Assembly (NCBI GenBank): GCA_900637675.1
Contig: LR134389.1
Coordinates: forward strand, 62,001-126,000
Direction of reading: 5' to 3'
Length of the DNA: 64,000 bases
DNA from: Streptococcus equi subsp. equi
Lineage (GTDB): Bacteria > Bacillota > Bacilli > Lactobacillales > Streptococcaceae
The notes beneath the pieces were generated by a model. It did not search any database. It was not told the DNA's origin and was given only the letters and a program-made list of their open reading frames with translations. Made by a program: the position numbers and the translations under genes. Numbering within the stretch: position 1 is the first letter of the stretch; each line of letters starts with the position of its first letter. Of this stretch, positions 9,489 to 19,270 are shown in pieces.

Positions 9489-9766
9489 ATGGGACGTAGT
9501 CTTAAAAAAGGACCTTTCGTCGATGAGCATTTGATGAAAAAAGTTGAAGCTCAAGCTAATGACGAAAAGAAAAAGTAATCAAAACTTGGTCACGTCGTTC
9601 AACGATTTTCCCAAGTTTCATCGGATATACAATCGCAGTTTATGATGGCCGCAAGCATGTACCTGTGTACATTCAAGAAGACATGGTAGGTCACAAGCTT
9701 GGTGAATTTGCACCAACTCGTACCTACAAGGGTCACGCAGCTGACGACAAGAAAACACGTCGTTAA
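9489..9766 (+). CDS. rpsS: 30S ribosomal protein S19, with a one-base frameshift
   Basis: The region encodes S19 ([15 protein letters not shown] .. [17 protein letters not shown] .. [14 protein letters not shown]), which pairs with S13 in the 30S head. The frame breaks: reading from ATG 9489 reaches a TAA at 9576 after 29 codons, in the run GAAAAGAAAAAG. Adding one A to the run at 9570-9574 restores a 92-residue S19; the region is 278 bases where 279 are needed. S19 is essential and the rest of the gene is perfectly conserved, so a sequencing or assembly error is the likeliest cause. GGAG precedes the ATG. Confidence 0.93.
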
Positions 9767-9781
9767 TAGGAGGAGGACACA

Positions 9782-10126
9782 ATGGCAGAAATTACTTCAG
9801 CTAAAGCAATGGCTCGTACAGTGCGTGTTTCACCTCGTAAAACACGTTTAGTACTTGATCTTATCCGCGGTAAGAAAGTTGCTGATGCAATCGCAATCTT
9901 AAAATTCACTCCAAACAAAGCAGCTCGTGTTATTGAGAAAACTCTTAACTCAGCAATTGCTAACGCAGAAAATAACTTTGGTTTGGAAAAAGCTAACTTG
10001 GTAGTATCTGAAACATTTGCAAACGAAGGACCAACAATGAAACGTTTCCGTCCACGTGCAAAGGGCTCAGCGTCACCAATCAACAAGCGAACAACTCACG
10101 TTACAGTAGTTGTATCAGAAAAATAA
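9782..10126 (+). CDS. rplV: 50S ribosomal protein L22
   Basis: 114 residues. The N-terminal [26 protein letters not shown] and the hairpin tip region [15 protein letters not shown], which reaches the exit tunnel and is the site of macrolide-resistance changes, are both intact. AGGAGGAGG lies directly upstream. Confidence 0.98.
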   Translation: MAEITSAKAMARTVRVSPRKTRLVLDLIRGKKVADAIAILKFTPNKAARVIEKTLNSAIANAENNFGLEKANLVVSETFANEGPTMKRFRPRAKGSASPINKRTTHVTVVVSEK

Positions 10127-10138
10127 GGAGGTAAAATC

Positions 10139-10792
10139 GTGGGTCAAAAAGTACATCCAATTGGTATGCGTGTCGGAATCATTCGTGACTGGGATGCAAA
10201 ATGGTATGCTGAAAAAGAATACGCGGATTACCTTCATGAAGATCTTGCAATCCGTAAATTCATTAACAAAGAATTGGCAGAGGCTTCAGTTTCAACAATT
10301 GAAATTGAGCGTGCTGTAAATAAAGTTATTGTTTCACTTCACACTGCAAAGCCTGGTATGGTTATCGGTAAAGGTGGAGCAAATGTTGACGCTCTTCGCG
10401 CTCAGCTTAACAAATTAACTGGAAAACAAGTACACATCAACATCATCGAAATCAAACAGCCTGATCTTGATGCCCACCTTGTTGGTGAAAACATTGCTCG
10501 TCAGCTTGAGCAACGTGTTGCTTTCCGTCGTGCTCAAAAACAAGCTATTCAACGTACAATGCGTGCTGGAGCTAAGGGAATCAAAACTCAAGTTTCAGGT
10601 CGCTTGAACGGTGCAGATATCGCGCGTAGCGAAGGCTACTCAGAAGGAACTGTTCCTCTTCACACACTTCGTGCAGATATTGACTATGCTTGGGAAGAAG
10701 CAGATACTACATACGGTAAACTTGGTGTTAAAGTTTGGATTTATCGTGGTGAAGTTCTTCCAGCTCGCAAAAACACTAAAGGAGGCAAATAA
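10139..10792 (+). CDS. rpsC: 30S ribosomal protein S3
   Basis: 217 residues starting at GTG ([21 protein letters not shown]), with the KH domain motif [14 protein letters not shown]3 forms part of the mRNA entry channel and has helicase activity with S4 and S5. AAGGAGG precedes the start; rplP follows after 3 bases. Confidence 0.98.
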
Positions 10793-10795
10793 CAG

Positions 10796-11209
10796 ATGTT
10801 AGTACCTAAACGTGTTAAACACCGTCGTGAGTTTCGTGGAAAAATGCGCGGTGAAGCAAAAGGTGGAAAAGAAGTATCATTCGGTGAATATGGTCTTCAA
10901 GCTACTACTAGCTCATGGATCACTAACCGCCAAATCGAAGCTGCTCGTATCGCTATGACTCGTTACATGAAGCGTGGTGGTAAAGTTTGGATTAAAATCT
11001 TCCCTCACAAATCTTATACAGCTAAAGCTATCGGGGTTCGTATGGGTTCTGGTAAGGGTGCACCTGAAGGTTGGGTAGCACCAGTTAAGCGTGGCAAGGT
11101 TATGTTTGAGGTTGCTGGTGTTTCTGAAGAAATCGCTCGTGAAGCACTTCGTCTTGCTAGCCACAAGCTACCAGTTAAATGTAAATTCGTAAAACGTGAA
11201 GCAGAATAA
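10796..11209 (+). CDS. rplP: 50S ribosomal protein L16
   Basis: 137 residues, [19 protein letters not shown], with [17 protein letters not shown]16 contacts the A-site tRNA and is the target region for evernimicin resistance. AGGAGG of the preceding coding sequence serves as its ribosome site. Confidence 0.98.
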   Translation: MLVPKRVKHRREFRGKMRGEAKGGKEVSFGEYGLQATTSSWITNRQIEAARIAMTRYMKRGGKVWIKIFPHKSYTAKAIGVRMGSGKGAPEGWVAPVKRGKVMFEVAGVSEEIAREALRLASHKLPVKCKFVKREAE

Positions 11210-11218
11210 GGAGAAGAC

Positions 11219-11425
11219 ATGAAACTTGAAGAAATCAAAAAGTTTGTTGCTGAGCTTCGTGGCTTGTCTCAAGAAGAGCTTGCTAAGAAAGAAAACGAAC
11301 TCAAAAAAGAACTTTTCGACCTTCGTTTTCAAGCTGCAGCAGGTCAACTAGATCAAACTGCTCGTTTGAACGAAGTTAAAAAACAAATTGCACGTGTAAA
11401 GACTGTGCAATCTGAAATGAAATAA
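11219..11425 (+). CDS. rpmC: 50S ribosomal protein L29
   Basis: 68 residues ([21 protein letters not shown]), a two-helix protein near the tunnel exit next to L23. Nine bases after rplP. Confidence 0.97.
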   Translation: MKLEEIKKFVAELRGLSQEELAKKENELKKELFDLRFQAAAGQLDQTARLNEVKKQIARVKTVQSEMK

Positions 11426-11452
11426 TAGATTGGGAAAGGAGTATTCTAAATA

Positions 11453-11713
11453 ATGGAACGTAATCAACGTAAAACCCTTGTTGGACGTGTTGTATCTGAC
11501 AAGATGGACAAAACAATCACTGTTATAGTTGAAACAAAGCGTAACCACCCAGTCTATGGTAAACGTATCAACTATTCTAAAAAATACAAAGCACATGACG
11601 AAAAGAACCTTGCTAAAGAAGGCGATATCGTTCGTATCATGGAAACTCGTCCACTTTCAGCTACAAAACGCTTCCGTCTTGTAGAAATCGTGGAAGAAGC
11701 TGTTATTATCTAA
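11453..11713 (+). CDS. rpsQ: 30S ribosomal protein S17
   Basis: 86 residues with the OB-fold sequence [19 protein letters not shown] and [17 protein letters not shown] primary 16S-binding protein in the 30S body. Confidence 0.97.
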
Positions 11714-11737
11714 TCAAACTAAAAGGAGACAATTGAA

Positions 11738-12106
11738 ATGATTCAACAAGAAACTCGCTTGAAAGTTGCTGATAATAGCGGTGCTCGTGAGATCTTGACT
11801 ATCAAGGTTCTTGGTGGTTCAGGGCGTAAGTTTGCTAACATCGGTGACGTCATCGTTGCATCTGTAAAACAAGCTACTCCTGGTGGAGCAGTTAAAAAGG
11901 GTGATGTTGTTAAGGCTGTTATTGTTCGTACAAAGAGTGGTGCTCGTCGTCCAGACGGTTCATACATCAAATTTGATGACAATGCGGCTGTCATTATTCG
12001 TGATGACAAGACTCCTCGTGGGACTCGTATCTTTGGGCCTGTTGCACGTGAATTGCGTGAGGGTGGCTACATGAAGATCGTATCACTTGCACCAGAAGTA
12101 CTTTAA
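11738..12106 (+). CDS. rplN: 50S ribosomal protein L14
   Basis: 122 residues ([19 protein letters not shown] .. [13 protein letters not shown]), full length. L14 contributes to bridge B8 and binds the silencing factor RsfS. AAGGAG precedes the start. Confidence 0.98.
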   Translation: MIQQETRLKVADNSGAREILTIKVLGGSGRKFANIGDVIVASVKQATPGGAVKKGDVVKAVIVRTKSGARRPDGSYIKFDDNAAVIIRDDKTPRGTRIFGPVARELREGGYMKIVSLAPEVL

Positions 12107-12131
12107 TTTTAATCATTAAACAAACTAAGTC

Positions 12132-12149
12132 CCCTAGGCTAGCCTAGGG
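12132..12149. promoter_or_regulatory. 18-bp perfect palindrome between rplN and rplX
   Basis: CCCTAGGCTAGCCTAGGG reads the same on both strands and is followed by GTGCCCATAGGGGCG, which can form a competing CCC/GGG stem. No T run follows, so it is not a classic terminator. It may be an mRNA processing site or an attenuator within the operon. Confidence 0.4.
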
Positions 12150-12189
12150 TGCCCATAGGGGCGTAAGAAAATAATAGGAGAAACCCATA

Positions 12190-12495
12190 ATGTTTGTAAA
12201 AAAAGGCGACAAGGTTCGCGTTATTGCTGGTAAGGACAAAGGTGTTGAAGCTGTTGTTCTTAAAGCACTTCCAAAAGTAAACAAAGTTATTGTTGAAGGC
12301 GTAGCCATCATCAAAAAGCATCAAAAACCAAACAGCGAAAATCCTCAAGGTGCTATCGTTGAAAAAGAAGCACCAATCCATGCATCAAACGTTCAAGTTC
12401 TTGATAAAAATGGTGTTGCTGGACGCGTTGGTTACAAGTTTGTAGACGGCAAAAAAGTTCGTTACAACAAAAAATCAGGCGAAGTGCTTGATTAA
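12190..12495 (+). CDS. rplX: 50S ribosomal protein L24
   Basis: 101 residues with the KOW motif [21 protein letters not shown]24 starts 50S assembly. TAGGAGAAA lies upstream. Confidence 0.97.
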   Translation: MFVKKGDKVRVIAGKDKGVEAVVLKALPKVNKVIVEGVAIIKKHQKPNSENPQGAIVEKEAPIHASNVQVLDKNGVAGRVGYKFVDGKKVRYNKKSGEVLD

Positions 12496-12518
12496 TCACG
12501 AAGGAAAGGAGAAGCATA

Positions 12519-13061
12519 ATGGCAAATCGTTTAAAAGAAAAATATACTAACGAAGTAATTCCTGCGTTGACAGAGAAGTTTAATTACACATCAGTTATGG
12601 CTGTGCCAAAGGTTGAGAAAATCGTTCTTAACATGGGTGTGGGTGACGCTGTATCAAACGCTAAAAACCTTGAAAAAGCTGCTGCAGAATTGGCGCTTAT
12701 CTCAGGTCAAAAACCACTTATTACTAAAGCTAAGAAATCAATCGCTGGCTTCCGTCTTCGTGAAGGTGTTGCTATCGGTGCGAAGGTGACACTTCGTGGC
12801 GAACGCATGTACGAATTCCTAGACAAGCTAGTTAGCGTTTCACTTCCTCGTGTTCGTGACTTCCATGGTGTTCCAACAAAATCATTTGATGGTCGTGGTA
12901 ACTACACTCTTGGTGTGAAAGAACAGCTTATCTTCCCAGAAATCAACTTTGATGATGTTGATAAAGTGCGTGGTCTTGATATTGTTATCGTAACAACTGC
13001 TAACACTGACGAAGAATCACGTGAATTGCTTAAAGGTCTTGGAATGCCTTTTGCAAAATAA
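12519..13061 (+). CDS. rplE: 50S ribosomal protein L5
   Basis: 180 residues ([46 protein letters not shown]). L5 binds 5S rRNA in the central protuberance. AAAGGAG precedes the start. Confidence 0.98.
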   Translation: MANRLKEKYTNEVIPALTEKFNYTSVMAVPKVEKIVLNMGVGDAVSNAKNLEKAAAELALISGQKPLITKAKKSIAGFRLREGVAIGAKVTLRGERMYEFLDKLVSVSLPRVRDFHGVPTKSFDGRGNYTLGVKEQLIFPEINFDDVDKVRGLDIVIVTTANTDEESRELLKGLGMPFAK

Positions 13062-13076
13062 TAGGGGGTAACTAAA

Positions 13077-13262
13077 TTGGCTAAAAAATCTATGATTGCT
13101 AAAAACAAACGTCCTGCGAAGTATTCTACACAAGCTTACACTCGTTGTGAAAAATGTGGACGTCCACATTCTGTTTACCGCAAGTTTAAGCTTTGCCGCG
13201 TTTGCTTCCGCGAGTTGGCTTACAAAGGCCAAATCCCAGGTGTTGTTAAAGCGTCTTGGTAA
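13077..13262 (+). CDS. rpsN: 30S ribosomal protein S14, zinc-binding form (type Z)
   Basis: 61 residues with the zinc ribbon CEKCGRPH .. CRVCFRE that defines the Zn-dependent S14 form. It starts at a TTG ([15 protein letters not shown]) downstream of GGGGG. Streptococci often carry a zinc-free paralogue elsewhere, used under zinc limitation; none is in this window. Two structured repeats follow in the 332-base gap to rpsH. Confidence 0.96.
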   Translation: MAKKSMIAKNKRPAKYSTQAYTRCEKCGRPHSVYRKFKLCRVCFRELAYKGQIPGVVKASW

Positions 13263-13280
13263 AATGATGATGTGAGAGCG

Positions 13281-13377
13281 TTAAGCTACCTAAGCAAAAA
13301 TAGGAAAATTGACGAAGAGTCTAAATACTCTAGGAAATTTTGCACCTAAAGGTAGTAGCTTGAACTCAGTTCAAATG
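13281..13377 (-). repeat. structured intergenic element, copy B' (inverted)
   Basis: Read on the minus strand this matches the family seen at 6694: ATTTGAAC, then AATTTCCTAGAGT-atttag-ACTCTTCGTCAATTTTCCTATTTTT. Its central hairpin is GAGT/ACTC, different in sequence from the other copies but paired at the same place. The ends AAGCTACC and GGTAGTAGCTT also pair, so the whole element folds on either strand. Confidence 0.6.
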
Positions 13378-13430
13378 AACAAATAATACTATCAGATATT
13401 ATGTCTGATTCGATGCAAAGGCAAAGTGTC

Positions 13431-13541
13431 AATTTGAACACGGGCGAAAGCCGGTGTCAAAAAGATAAACATTCCTTGGAGGTTTTCCCTCCTGCGGAAG
13501 TTTCCTATTTTGACTTTGGCTTTTAGCGCCCTTTGTATCAT
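13431..13541 (+). repeat. structured intergenic element, copy B (rpsN-rpsH)
   Basis: AATTTGAACACGGGC-gaaa-GCCGGTGT forms a first hairpin with a GAAA tetraloop. Then AAAAAGATAAAC, a second hairpin GGAGG-ttttc-CCTCC, and GTTTCCTATTTT; AAAC/GTTT form the outer pair. It ends in GCGCCCTTTGTATC. It lies head to head with copy B'. Confidence 0.75.
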
Positions 13542-13594
13542 CGATTAACTAGCAAGTGCAGCTTGCAAACTACTAGTAAGAGGAGAATAATAAA

Positions 13595-13993
13595 ATGGTT
13601 ATGACTGACCCAATTGCAGACTTTTTGACACGTATTCGTAATGCTAATCAAGTAAAGCATGAAGTGTTAGAAGTACCTGCATCAAATATTAAAAAAGGGA
13701 TTGCAGAAATCCTTAAGCGTGAAGGCTTTATCAAAAACGTTGAAGTTATTGAAGATGGCAAACAAGGAATTATTCGCGTATTTCTTAAGTACGGTCAAAA
13801 TGGTGAACGTGTCATCACTAACTTAAAACGTGTTTCAAAACCAGGTCTTCGTATTTATTCTAAGCGTGAGGATGTTCCAAAGGTTCTTAATGGACTAGGA
13901 ATTGCAATTATTTCAACTTCAGAAGGTCTTTTGACTGATAAAGAAGCTCGTCAAAAGAACGTTGGTGGAGAAGTTATCGCATACGTTTGGTAA
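13595..13993 (+). CDS. rpsH: 30S ribosomal protein S8
   Basis: 132 residues ([17 protein letters not shown] .. [26 protein letters not shown]). S8 binds the central domain of 16S rRNA and in E. coli represses the spc operon by binding its mRNA. Start ATG 13595 or the ATG two codons on; AGAGGAG precedes. The structured repeats just upstream and downstream could be relevant to its autoregulation, but this is speculative. Confidence 0.97.
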   Translation: MVMTDPIADFLTRIRNANQVKHEVLEVPASNIKKGIAEILKREGFIKNVEVIEDGKQGIIRVFLKYGQNGERVITNLKRVSKPGLRIYSKREDVPKVLNGLGIAIISTSEGLLTDKEARQKNVGGEVIAYVW

Positions 13994-14005
13994 TTTAAGA
14001 GACAA

Positions 14006-14098
14006 AAGCCGTAACGAACAATCTAAAATTAGAAAATTATTGTGGCTTGCTTGCAAACAAAATAGTTTGTCTATTTTAGATGGCAGTTCGTCGGCTGT
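14006..14098. repeat. long branched palindrome between rpsH and rplF
   Basis: Nested inverted repeats: AGCCG(TA)ACGAAC near 14006-14018 pairs with GTTCGTCGGCT at the far end, and inside it ATCTAAAAT pairs perfectly with ATTTTAGAT, with further small hairpins (CAAAC..GTTTG). It could form a large multibranched RNA or be a remnant of a small inverted-repeat element. It is a different sequence from the neighbouring copy C repeat. Confidence 0.5.
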
Positions 14099-14141
14099 GC
14101 TCAAATGATGAACACTATCAACATAGCAAACGTAAAAGAAC

Positions 14142-14251
14142 TAATTGAACATGGGCTAAAGTCTGTGTGAAAAAGATAAATTTTTCTAGAAACCTTGGTT
14201 TCATAGTAATGTTTCCTATTTTCACTTTGCCTTTTACGCCCTAAGTATCTT
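14142..14251 (+). repeat. structured intergenic element, copy C (rpsH-rplF)
   Basis: TAATTGAACATGGGCTAAAGTCTGTGTGAAAAAGATAAA begins the element (split here as TAATTGAACATGG and CTGTGTGAAAAAG). The central hairpin is GAAACC-tt-GGTTTC, followed by GTTTCCTATTTT, and the element ends CGCCCTAAGTATCTT. This is the cleanest and shortest copy, 110 bases. Confidence 0.75.
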
Positions 14252-14314
14252 AGTTCACCCCGTGAAAACTCGTCGCGTAAGCGGCCTGATAATTTAACAG
14301 GAGAAAAAATTAAT

Positions 14315-14851
14315 ATGTCACGTATTGGTAATAAGGTTATTATTATCCCTGCAGGCGTTGAAATCATTAACAACGACAATGTTGTTACTGTAAAGGGGCC
14401 TAAAGGAGAGCTCACTCGTGAGTTTAACAAAAATATTGAAATCAAAGTCGAAGGAAACGAAATGACTCTTGTACGTCCTGACGACTCAAAAGAAATGAAA
14501 ACAATTCATGGTACAACTCGTGCAAACTTGAATAACATGGTTGTTGGAGTTTCAGAAGGTTTCAAAAAAGAGCTTGAAATGAAGGGTGTCGGATATCGTG
14601 CACAGCTTCAAGGCTCTAAGCTTGTTCTTTCAGTAGGTAAATCTCACCAAGATGAGGTGGAAGCTCCAGAAGGGATTACATTTACTGTAGCTAATCCAAC
14701 ATCAATTTCAGTTGAGGGTATCAACAAAGAAGTTGTTGGTCAAACTGCCGCTTACATTCGTAGCCTACGTTCACCAGAGCCTTACAAAGGTAAAGGTATT
14801 CGTTACGTTGGTGAGTATGTACGCCTTAAAGAAGGTAAAACAGGTAAATAA
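14315..14851 (+). CDS. rplF: 50S ribosomal protein L6
   Basis: 178 residues ([17 protein letters not shown] .. [16 protein letters not shown]), full length. L6 sits near the factor-binding site of the 50S subunit. CAGGAGAAA precedes the start. Confidence 0.98.
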   Translation: MSRIGNKVIIIPAGVEIINNDNVVTVKGPKGELTREFNKNIEIKVEGNEMTLVRPDDSKEMKTIHGTTRANLNNMVVGVSEGFKKELEMKGVGYRAQLQGSKLVLSVGKSHQDEVEAPEGITFTVANPTSISVEGINKEVVGQTAAYIRSLRSPEPYKGKGIRYVGEYVRLKEGKTGK

Positions 14852-14953
14852 TGTTCTTAGTGGAATATGGCATAGGCTTGCTTATGTCATGCTCTACAAG
14901 CTCAATTGATAATTTGTCGGAAAGACAAACTTAAATATTAAGAGGTGAAAATT

Positions 14954-15310
14954 GTGATTTCGAAACCAGATAAAAACAAAATCCGCCAAAAACGCCATCG
15001 TCGCGTTCGCGGTAAACTCTCTGGAACTGCTGATCGCCCACGTTTGAACGTATTCCGTTCTAATACAGGCATCTACGCTCAAGTTATTGATGACGTAGCG
15101 GGTGTAACGCTCGCAAGTGCATCAACTCTTGATAAAGAAGTTTCTAAAGGAACAAAAACTGAACAAGCTGTTGTAGTCGGCAAACTTGTTGCTGAACGTG
15201 CGGTGGCTAAAGGTATTTCTGAAGTGGTGTTTGACCGCGGTGGATATCTCTATCATGGACGTGTTAAAGCTTTGGCTGATGCAGCTCGTGAAAACGGATT
15301 GAAATTCTAA
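14954..15310 (+). CDS. rplR: 50S ribosomal protein L18
   Basis: 118 residues from the GTG at 14954 ([18 protein letters not shown]). An in-frame GTG at 14945 would add three residues but lies inside the Shine-Dalgarno AGAGGTG, so 14954 is preferred. L18 binds 5S rRNA with L5. The C terminus AARENGLKF is typical. Confidence 0.96.
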   Translation: MISKPDKNKIRQKRHRRVRGKLSGTADRPRLNVFRSNTGIYAQVIDDVAGVTLASASTLDKEVSKGTKTEQAVVVGKLVAERAVAKGISEVVFDRGGYLYHGRVKALADAARENGLKF

Positions 15311-15328
15311 TAGGGAGGACACAAAATA

Positions 15329-15823
15329 ATGGCATTTAAAGATAATGCAGTTGAACTTGAAGAACGCGTTGTTGCTATTAACCGCGTTACAAAAGTTGTT
15401 AAAGGTGGACGTCGTCTTCGTTTTGCAGCTCTTGTAGTTGTTGGTGATGGAAACGGACATGTTGGATTCGGTACTGGTAAAGCTCAGGAAGTACCAGAAG
15501 CTATTCGCAAGGCAGTTGAAGCTGCTAAAAAGAGCATGATTGAAGTGCCAATGGTTGGCACAACAATTCCTCACGAGGTTTACACTAACTTTGGTGGAGC
15601 TAAAGTATTGTTGAAGCCAGCTGTAGAAGGTTCTGGAGTTGCTGCTGGTGGTGCGGTACGTGCCGTCATCGAATTAGCAGGTATTGCTGATATTACTTCA
15701 AAATCTCTTGGTTCAAACACTCCAATCAACATCGTTCGTGCAACTGTTGAAGGATTAAAACAGCTTAAACGTGCAGAAGAAGTTGCCGCACTTCGTGGCA
15801 TCTCAGTTTCTGACTTAGCTTAA
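15329..15823 (+). CDS. rpsE: 30S ribosomal protein S5
   Basis: 164 residues with the double-stranded RNA-binding N-terminal domain and [18 protein letters not shown]5 affects decoding accuracy and carries spectinomycin-resistance sites near residues 20-30 ([14 protein letters not shown]). GGGAGG precedes the start. Confidence 0.98.
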
Positions 15824-15837
15824 GAAAGGGGATCATC

Positions 15838-16020
15838 ATGGCTCAAATTAAAATTACTTTGACTAAGTCTCCAATCGGACGTAAGCCAGAACAACGTAAA
15901 ACGGTTGTTGCCCTTGGACTTGGTAAATTAAACTCTTCAGTTATCAAGGAAGATAATGCTGCTATTCGTGGTATGGTGACAGCAATTTCTCACTTGGTGA
16001 CAGTTGAAGATGTCAAATAA
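15838..16020 (+). CDS. rpmD: 50S ribosomal protein L30
   Basis: 60 residues ([20 protein letters not shown]), the normal bacterial length. The 201-base gap after it (16021-16221) holds several small inverted repeats, such as GCTATGACATAGC and CTATGGAGAG..CTTCATAG, but no gene. Confidence 0.97.
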
Positions 16021-16221
16021 AGAGTTAGCTAGAAATCTCTGATTTCTTGCATTAGCATGCAGAACCGGCTTTTGTGAGTTATTCCTTTGAATGACAAGCA
16101 GTGGTCGGTTGGTGCATATAGCATCAGGCTATGACATAGCTTGATCATGTATAGGCGAGTTTCTATGGAGAGTCCTTTCCCTTCATAGAGGCGCTAGCAT
16201 TTTACAAAAAAAGGAGAAAAA

Positions 16222-16662
16222 ATGAAACTTCATGAATTGAAGCCTGCCAAAGGCTCTCGTAAAGTCCGCAATCGTGTTGGACGCGGTACTTCATCAGGCA
16301 ATGGTAAAACATCTGGACGCGGTCAAAAAGGTCAAAAGGCTCGTAGTGGTGGTGGCGTACGTCTAGGCTTTGAAGGTGGACAAACACCCTTGTTCCGTCG
16401 TATTCCAAAGCGTGGATTTACAAATATCAACACTAAAGAGTATGCTCTTGTTAACCTTGATCAATTAAACGCTTTTGAAGATGGCACAGAAGTAACTCCA
16501 GTTGTTCTTAAGGAAGCTGGAATCGTTCGTGCTGAAAAGTCAGGCGTTAAAATTCTTGGTAACGGCGAATTGACTAAAAAATTGACTGTTAAAGCAGCGA
16601 AATTTTCAAAATCTGCTGAAGCAGCCATTACTGCTAAGGGTGGTTCAATAGAAGTCATCTAA
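16222..16662 (+). CDS. rplO: 50S ribosomal protein L15
   Basis: 146 residues with the glycine/arginine-rich N terminus ([19 protein letters not shown]) that threads into 23S rRNA. AAAAGGAG precedes the ATG; secY follows after 16 bases. Confidence 0.98.
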   Translation: MKLHELKPAKGSRKVRNRVGRGTSSGNGKTSGRGQKGQKARSGGGVRLGFEGGQTPLFRRIPKRGFTNINTKEYALVNLDQLNAFEDGTEVTPVVLKEAGIVRAEKSGVKILGNGELTKKLTVKAAKFSKSAEAAITAKGGSIEVI

Positions 16663-16678
16663 TGAGGGGATACTCATT

Positions 16679-17982
16679 ATGTTCTTAAAAATACTCAAAG
16701 ACGCATTGAAGATAAAGAATGTTAGAAATAAAATATTTTTTACAATCTTTATTATCCTTATATTCCGTATTGGAACACATATCACTGTTCCTGGTGTAAA
16801 TGCAAAAAGCTTAGAGCAGCTGAGTGAGCTTCCCTTCCTAAATATGTTGAACTTGGTCAGCGGTAATGCAATGAGAAACTTTTCAGTTTTCTCAATGGGT
16901 GTTAGTCCCTATATTACAGCCTCAATCGTTGTTCAGCTATTGCAGATGGATATTTTGCCGAAGTTTGTTGAGTGGGGAAAACAAGGTGAGGTTGGCCGTC
17001 GTAAGCTAAACCAAGCGACGCGCTATATTTCCCTTGTCTTAGCCTTTGCTCAATCTATCGGTATTACAGCGGGTTTTAACACCTTATCAAGTGTGGCCCT
17101 AGTCAAAACACCAGATGTAAGAACCTATTTACTGATTGGAGCTTTACTGACAACAGGTAGTGTGATTGTGACCTGGCTTGGTGAACAGATTACCGATAAA
17201 GGCTTTGGTAATGGGGTGTCTATGATTATCTTTGCAGGTATCATTTCCTCTATTCCAAATGCTATTGCAACCATTCGTGAGGATTATTTTGTCAATGTGA
17301 AGTCAGGTGACCTACAGTCATCTTATATCGTTGTTGGTATTCTCATTCTTGCAGTGCTTGCTATCGTCTTTTTCACAACGTATGTTCAGCAGGCGGAATA
17401 TAAAATTCCAATCCAATATACAAAGCTTGTTCAGGGTGCGCCTACAAGCTCATACCTTCCCTTAAAAGTAAATCCAGCTGGTGTTATTCCCGTTATCTTT
17501 GCCAGCTCGATTACAACAATTCCAAGTACGATTATCCCGTTCTTTCAAAATGGCAGAGATATTCCATGGTTGACAACTTTGCAAGGAATTTTAACTATCA
17601 ATCTCCAACAGGAATGATTGTTTATGCCTTGTTAATTATCCTGTTTTCATTCTTCTATACCTTTGTTCAAGTAAATCCTGAGAAAACAGCTGAAAATCTA
17701 CAGAAGAATTCGTCCTATATTCCAAGTGTTAGACCTGGACGAGAAACAGAAGAATTTATGTCATCCTTGCTAAAGAAATTGGCAACTGTGGGTGCTATCT
17801 TCCTAGCATTTATATCTCTTGTTCCAATTGCGGCACAACAAGCTCTTAACCTATCTTCTAGTATTGCATTAGGTGGAACTAGCTTGCTGATTTTGATTTC
17901 GACAGGTATCGAAGGTATGAAGCAGCTTGAAGGTTACCTTCTCAAGAGAAAATATGTCGGATTTATGAATATTACAGAATAG
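16679..17982 (+). CDS. secY: SecY preprotein translocase channel, with a one-base frameshift
   Basis: SecY is the ten-helix membrane pore of the general secretion system. The first 300 codons are intact (KDALKIKNVRNKIFFTIFII; plug and lateral gate region). The frame then shifts at ATTTTAAC near 17588 and ends at 17617 instead of going on into NYQSPTGMIVYALLII. One extra T in the run at 17588-17591 restores a 434-residue SecY ending KYVGFMNITE; the region spans 1304 bases where 1305 are needed. SecY is essential, so this is probably a homopolymer sequencing error, as in rpsS. Confidence 0.93.
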
Positions 17983-17988
17983 AATATG

Positions 17989-18020
17989 GGTTGACACTGT
18001 CAACCTTCTATTTTGTTTTT
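17989..18020 (+). terminator. terminator or attenuator after secY
   Basis: Stem GGTTGAC-act-GTCAACC followed by TTCTATTTTGTTTTT. It would reduce read-through from the ribosomal genes into adk. Confidence 0.65.
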
Positions 18021-18133
18021 AAATGACAATAAGATTTACAGAGCCTTGGTTCCTATCTTCTTATTGCCATTTGAAAACAAAAACAAGGAAAACTAAATTT
18101 CCTATTATCTTTATGTCAAAAGAGGAGAAAAAG

Positions 18134-18775
18134 ATGAATCTTTTAATCATGGGCTTACCTGGTGCCGGTAAGGGTACACAGGCTGCAAAGATTGTTGAAA
18201 CCTTTGAGCTTATTCATATTTCAACAGGAGATATGTTCCGCGCTGCAATGGCTAATCAGACTGAAATGGGAGTTCTTGCGAAATCTTATATCGATAAGGG
18301 TGATTTGGTGCCAGATGAGGTAACCAATGGTATCGTTAAAGAACGCTTAGCACAAGCTGATATTAAAGAAAAGGGATTTCTTTTAGATGGCTATCCTCGT
18401 ACCATTGAGCAGGCACATGCCTTAGATGAAACCTTAAAAGCATTGGGACTTACGTTAGATGGTGTGATCAACATTGAGGTTGACCCTGCGTCACTCATTG
18501 ACAGGCTTAGCGGTCGTATCATCAACAAAAAAACAGGGGAAACCTTCCATAAGATCTTTAACCCACCAGTGGGAGACTATAAGGAAGAGGACTTTTATCA
18601 ACGTGAAGATGATAAGCCTGAAACAGTTAAGCGTCGCTTAGATGTTAATATTGCACAAGGTGAGCCTATTATCAAGCATTATCGTCAAGCAGGCATTGTT
18701 CGTGACATTGACGGAAACAAGGACATTTCTGAGGTCTTTGCTGACATAAAAAAGGTCATCGAAAACCTGAAATAA
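18134..18775 (+). CDS. adk: adenylate kinase
   Basis: 213 residues. P-loop [11 protein letters not shown] at residues 7-17, NMP-binding STGDMFR and [11 protein letters not shown] domain with [13 protein letters not shown], which lacks the zinc cysteines found in Bacillus enzymes. It balances ATP, ADP and AMP. The ATG at 18134 after AGAGGAG is the true start; an upstream in-frame ATG at 18023 would add 37 unrelated residues across the terminator. Confidence 0.97.
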   Translation: MNLLIMGLPGAGKGTQAAKIVETFELIHISTGDMFRAAMANQTEMGVLAKSYIDKGDLVPDEVTNGIVKERLAQADIKEKGFLLDGYPRTIEQAHALDETLKALGLTLDGVINIEVDPASLIDRLSGRIINKKTGETFHKIFNPPVGDYKEEDFYQREDDKPETVKRRLDVNIAQGEPIIKHYRQAGIVRDIDGNKDISEVFADIKKVIENLK

Positions 18776-18790
18776 ATTCCAGAAAATCGC

Positions 18791-18819
18791 TTGCGAAAGT
18801 GATTTTATCGTGATATACT
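18791..18819 (+). promoter_or_regulatory. promoter of infA and the alpha operon
   Basis: TTGCGA, 17 bases, TATACT, about 70 bases before infA. This allows infA-rpmJ-rpsM-rpsK-rpoA-rplQ to be expressed apart from the upstream genes. Confidence 0.65.
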
Positions 18820-18892
18820 AGACTAGTCTGACTTATAATTGTTACCTCTGTGCTCAGAGGACATCAAATCGAAATTTAGGGGGTACTTTTGC

Positions 18893-19111
18893 GTGGCAAA
18901 AGAAGACGTGATTGAAATTGAAGGTAAAGTTGTCGAAACTATGCCAAATGCAATGTTTACTGTTGAATTGGAAAATGGACATCAGATTTTAGCAACCGTA
19001 TCAGGAAAGATCCGCAAAAATTACATTCGTATTTTAGTGGGTGATCGTGTTACTGTAGAGATGAGTCCTTACGACTTGACACGTGGACGTATCACATACC
19101 GCTTTAAATAG
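18893..19111 (+). CDS. infA: translation initiation factor IF-1
   Basis: 72 residues from the GTG at 18893 ([20 protein letters not shown]), with an OB fold. IF-1 blocks the 30S A site during initiation. The start is set by TTAGGGGG ten bases upstream and by family length; an upstream in-frame start would add 18 residues. Confidence 0.97.
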
Positions 19112-19136
19112 TCGAAATAATTGGAGGGATTAAAAC

Positions 19137-19253
19137 ATGAAGGTAAGACCATCGGTTAAACCAATTTGCGAATACTGCAAGGTTATTCGTCGTAACGGTC
19201 GTGTTATGGTAATTTGTCCGACAAATCCAAAACACAAGCAACGTCAAGGATAA
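19137..19253 (+). CDS. rpmJ: 50S ribosomal protein L36
   Basis: 38 residues ([23 protein letters not shown] split over MKVRPSVKP and [13 protein letters not shown]), zinc form with CxxC followed by a second Cys and His ([14 protein letters not shown]). TGGAGGG precedes the start. Confidence 0.97.
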
Positions 19254-19270
19254 GATAGAAAGGAGAAAAA

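Noticed and set aside
18023-18133. N-terminal extension of adk
   Set aside because: It begins within the secY terminator and has no ribosome site; ATG 18134 gives the family length.
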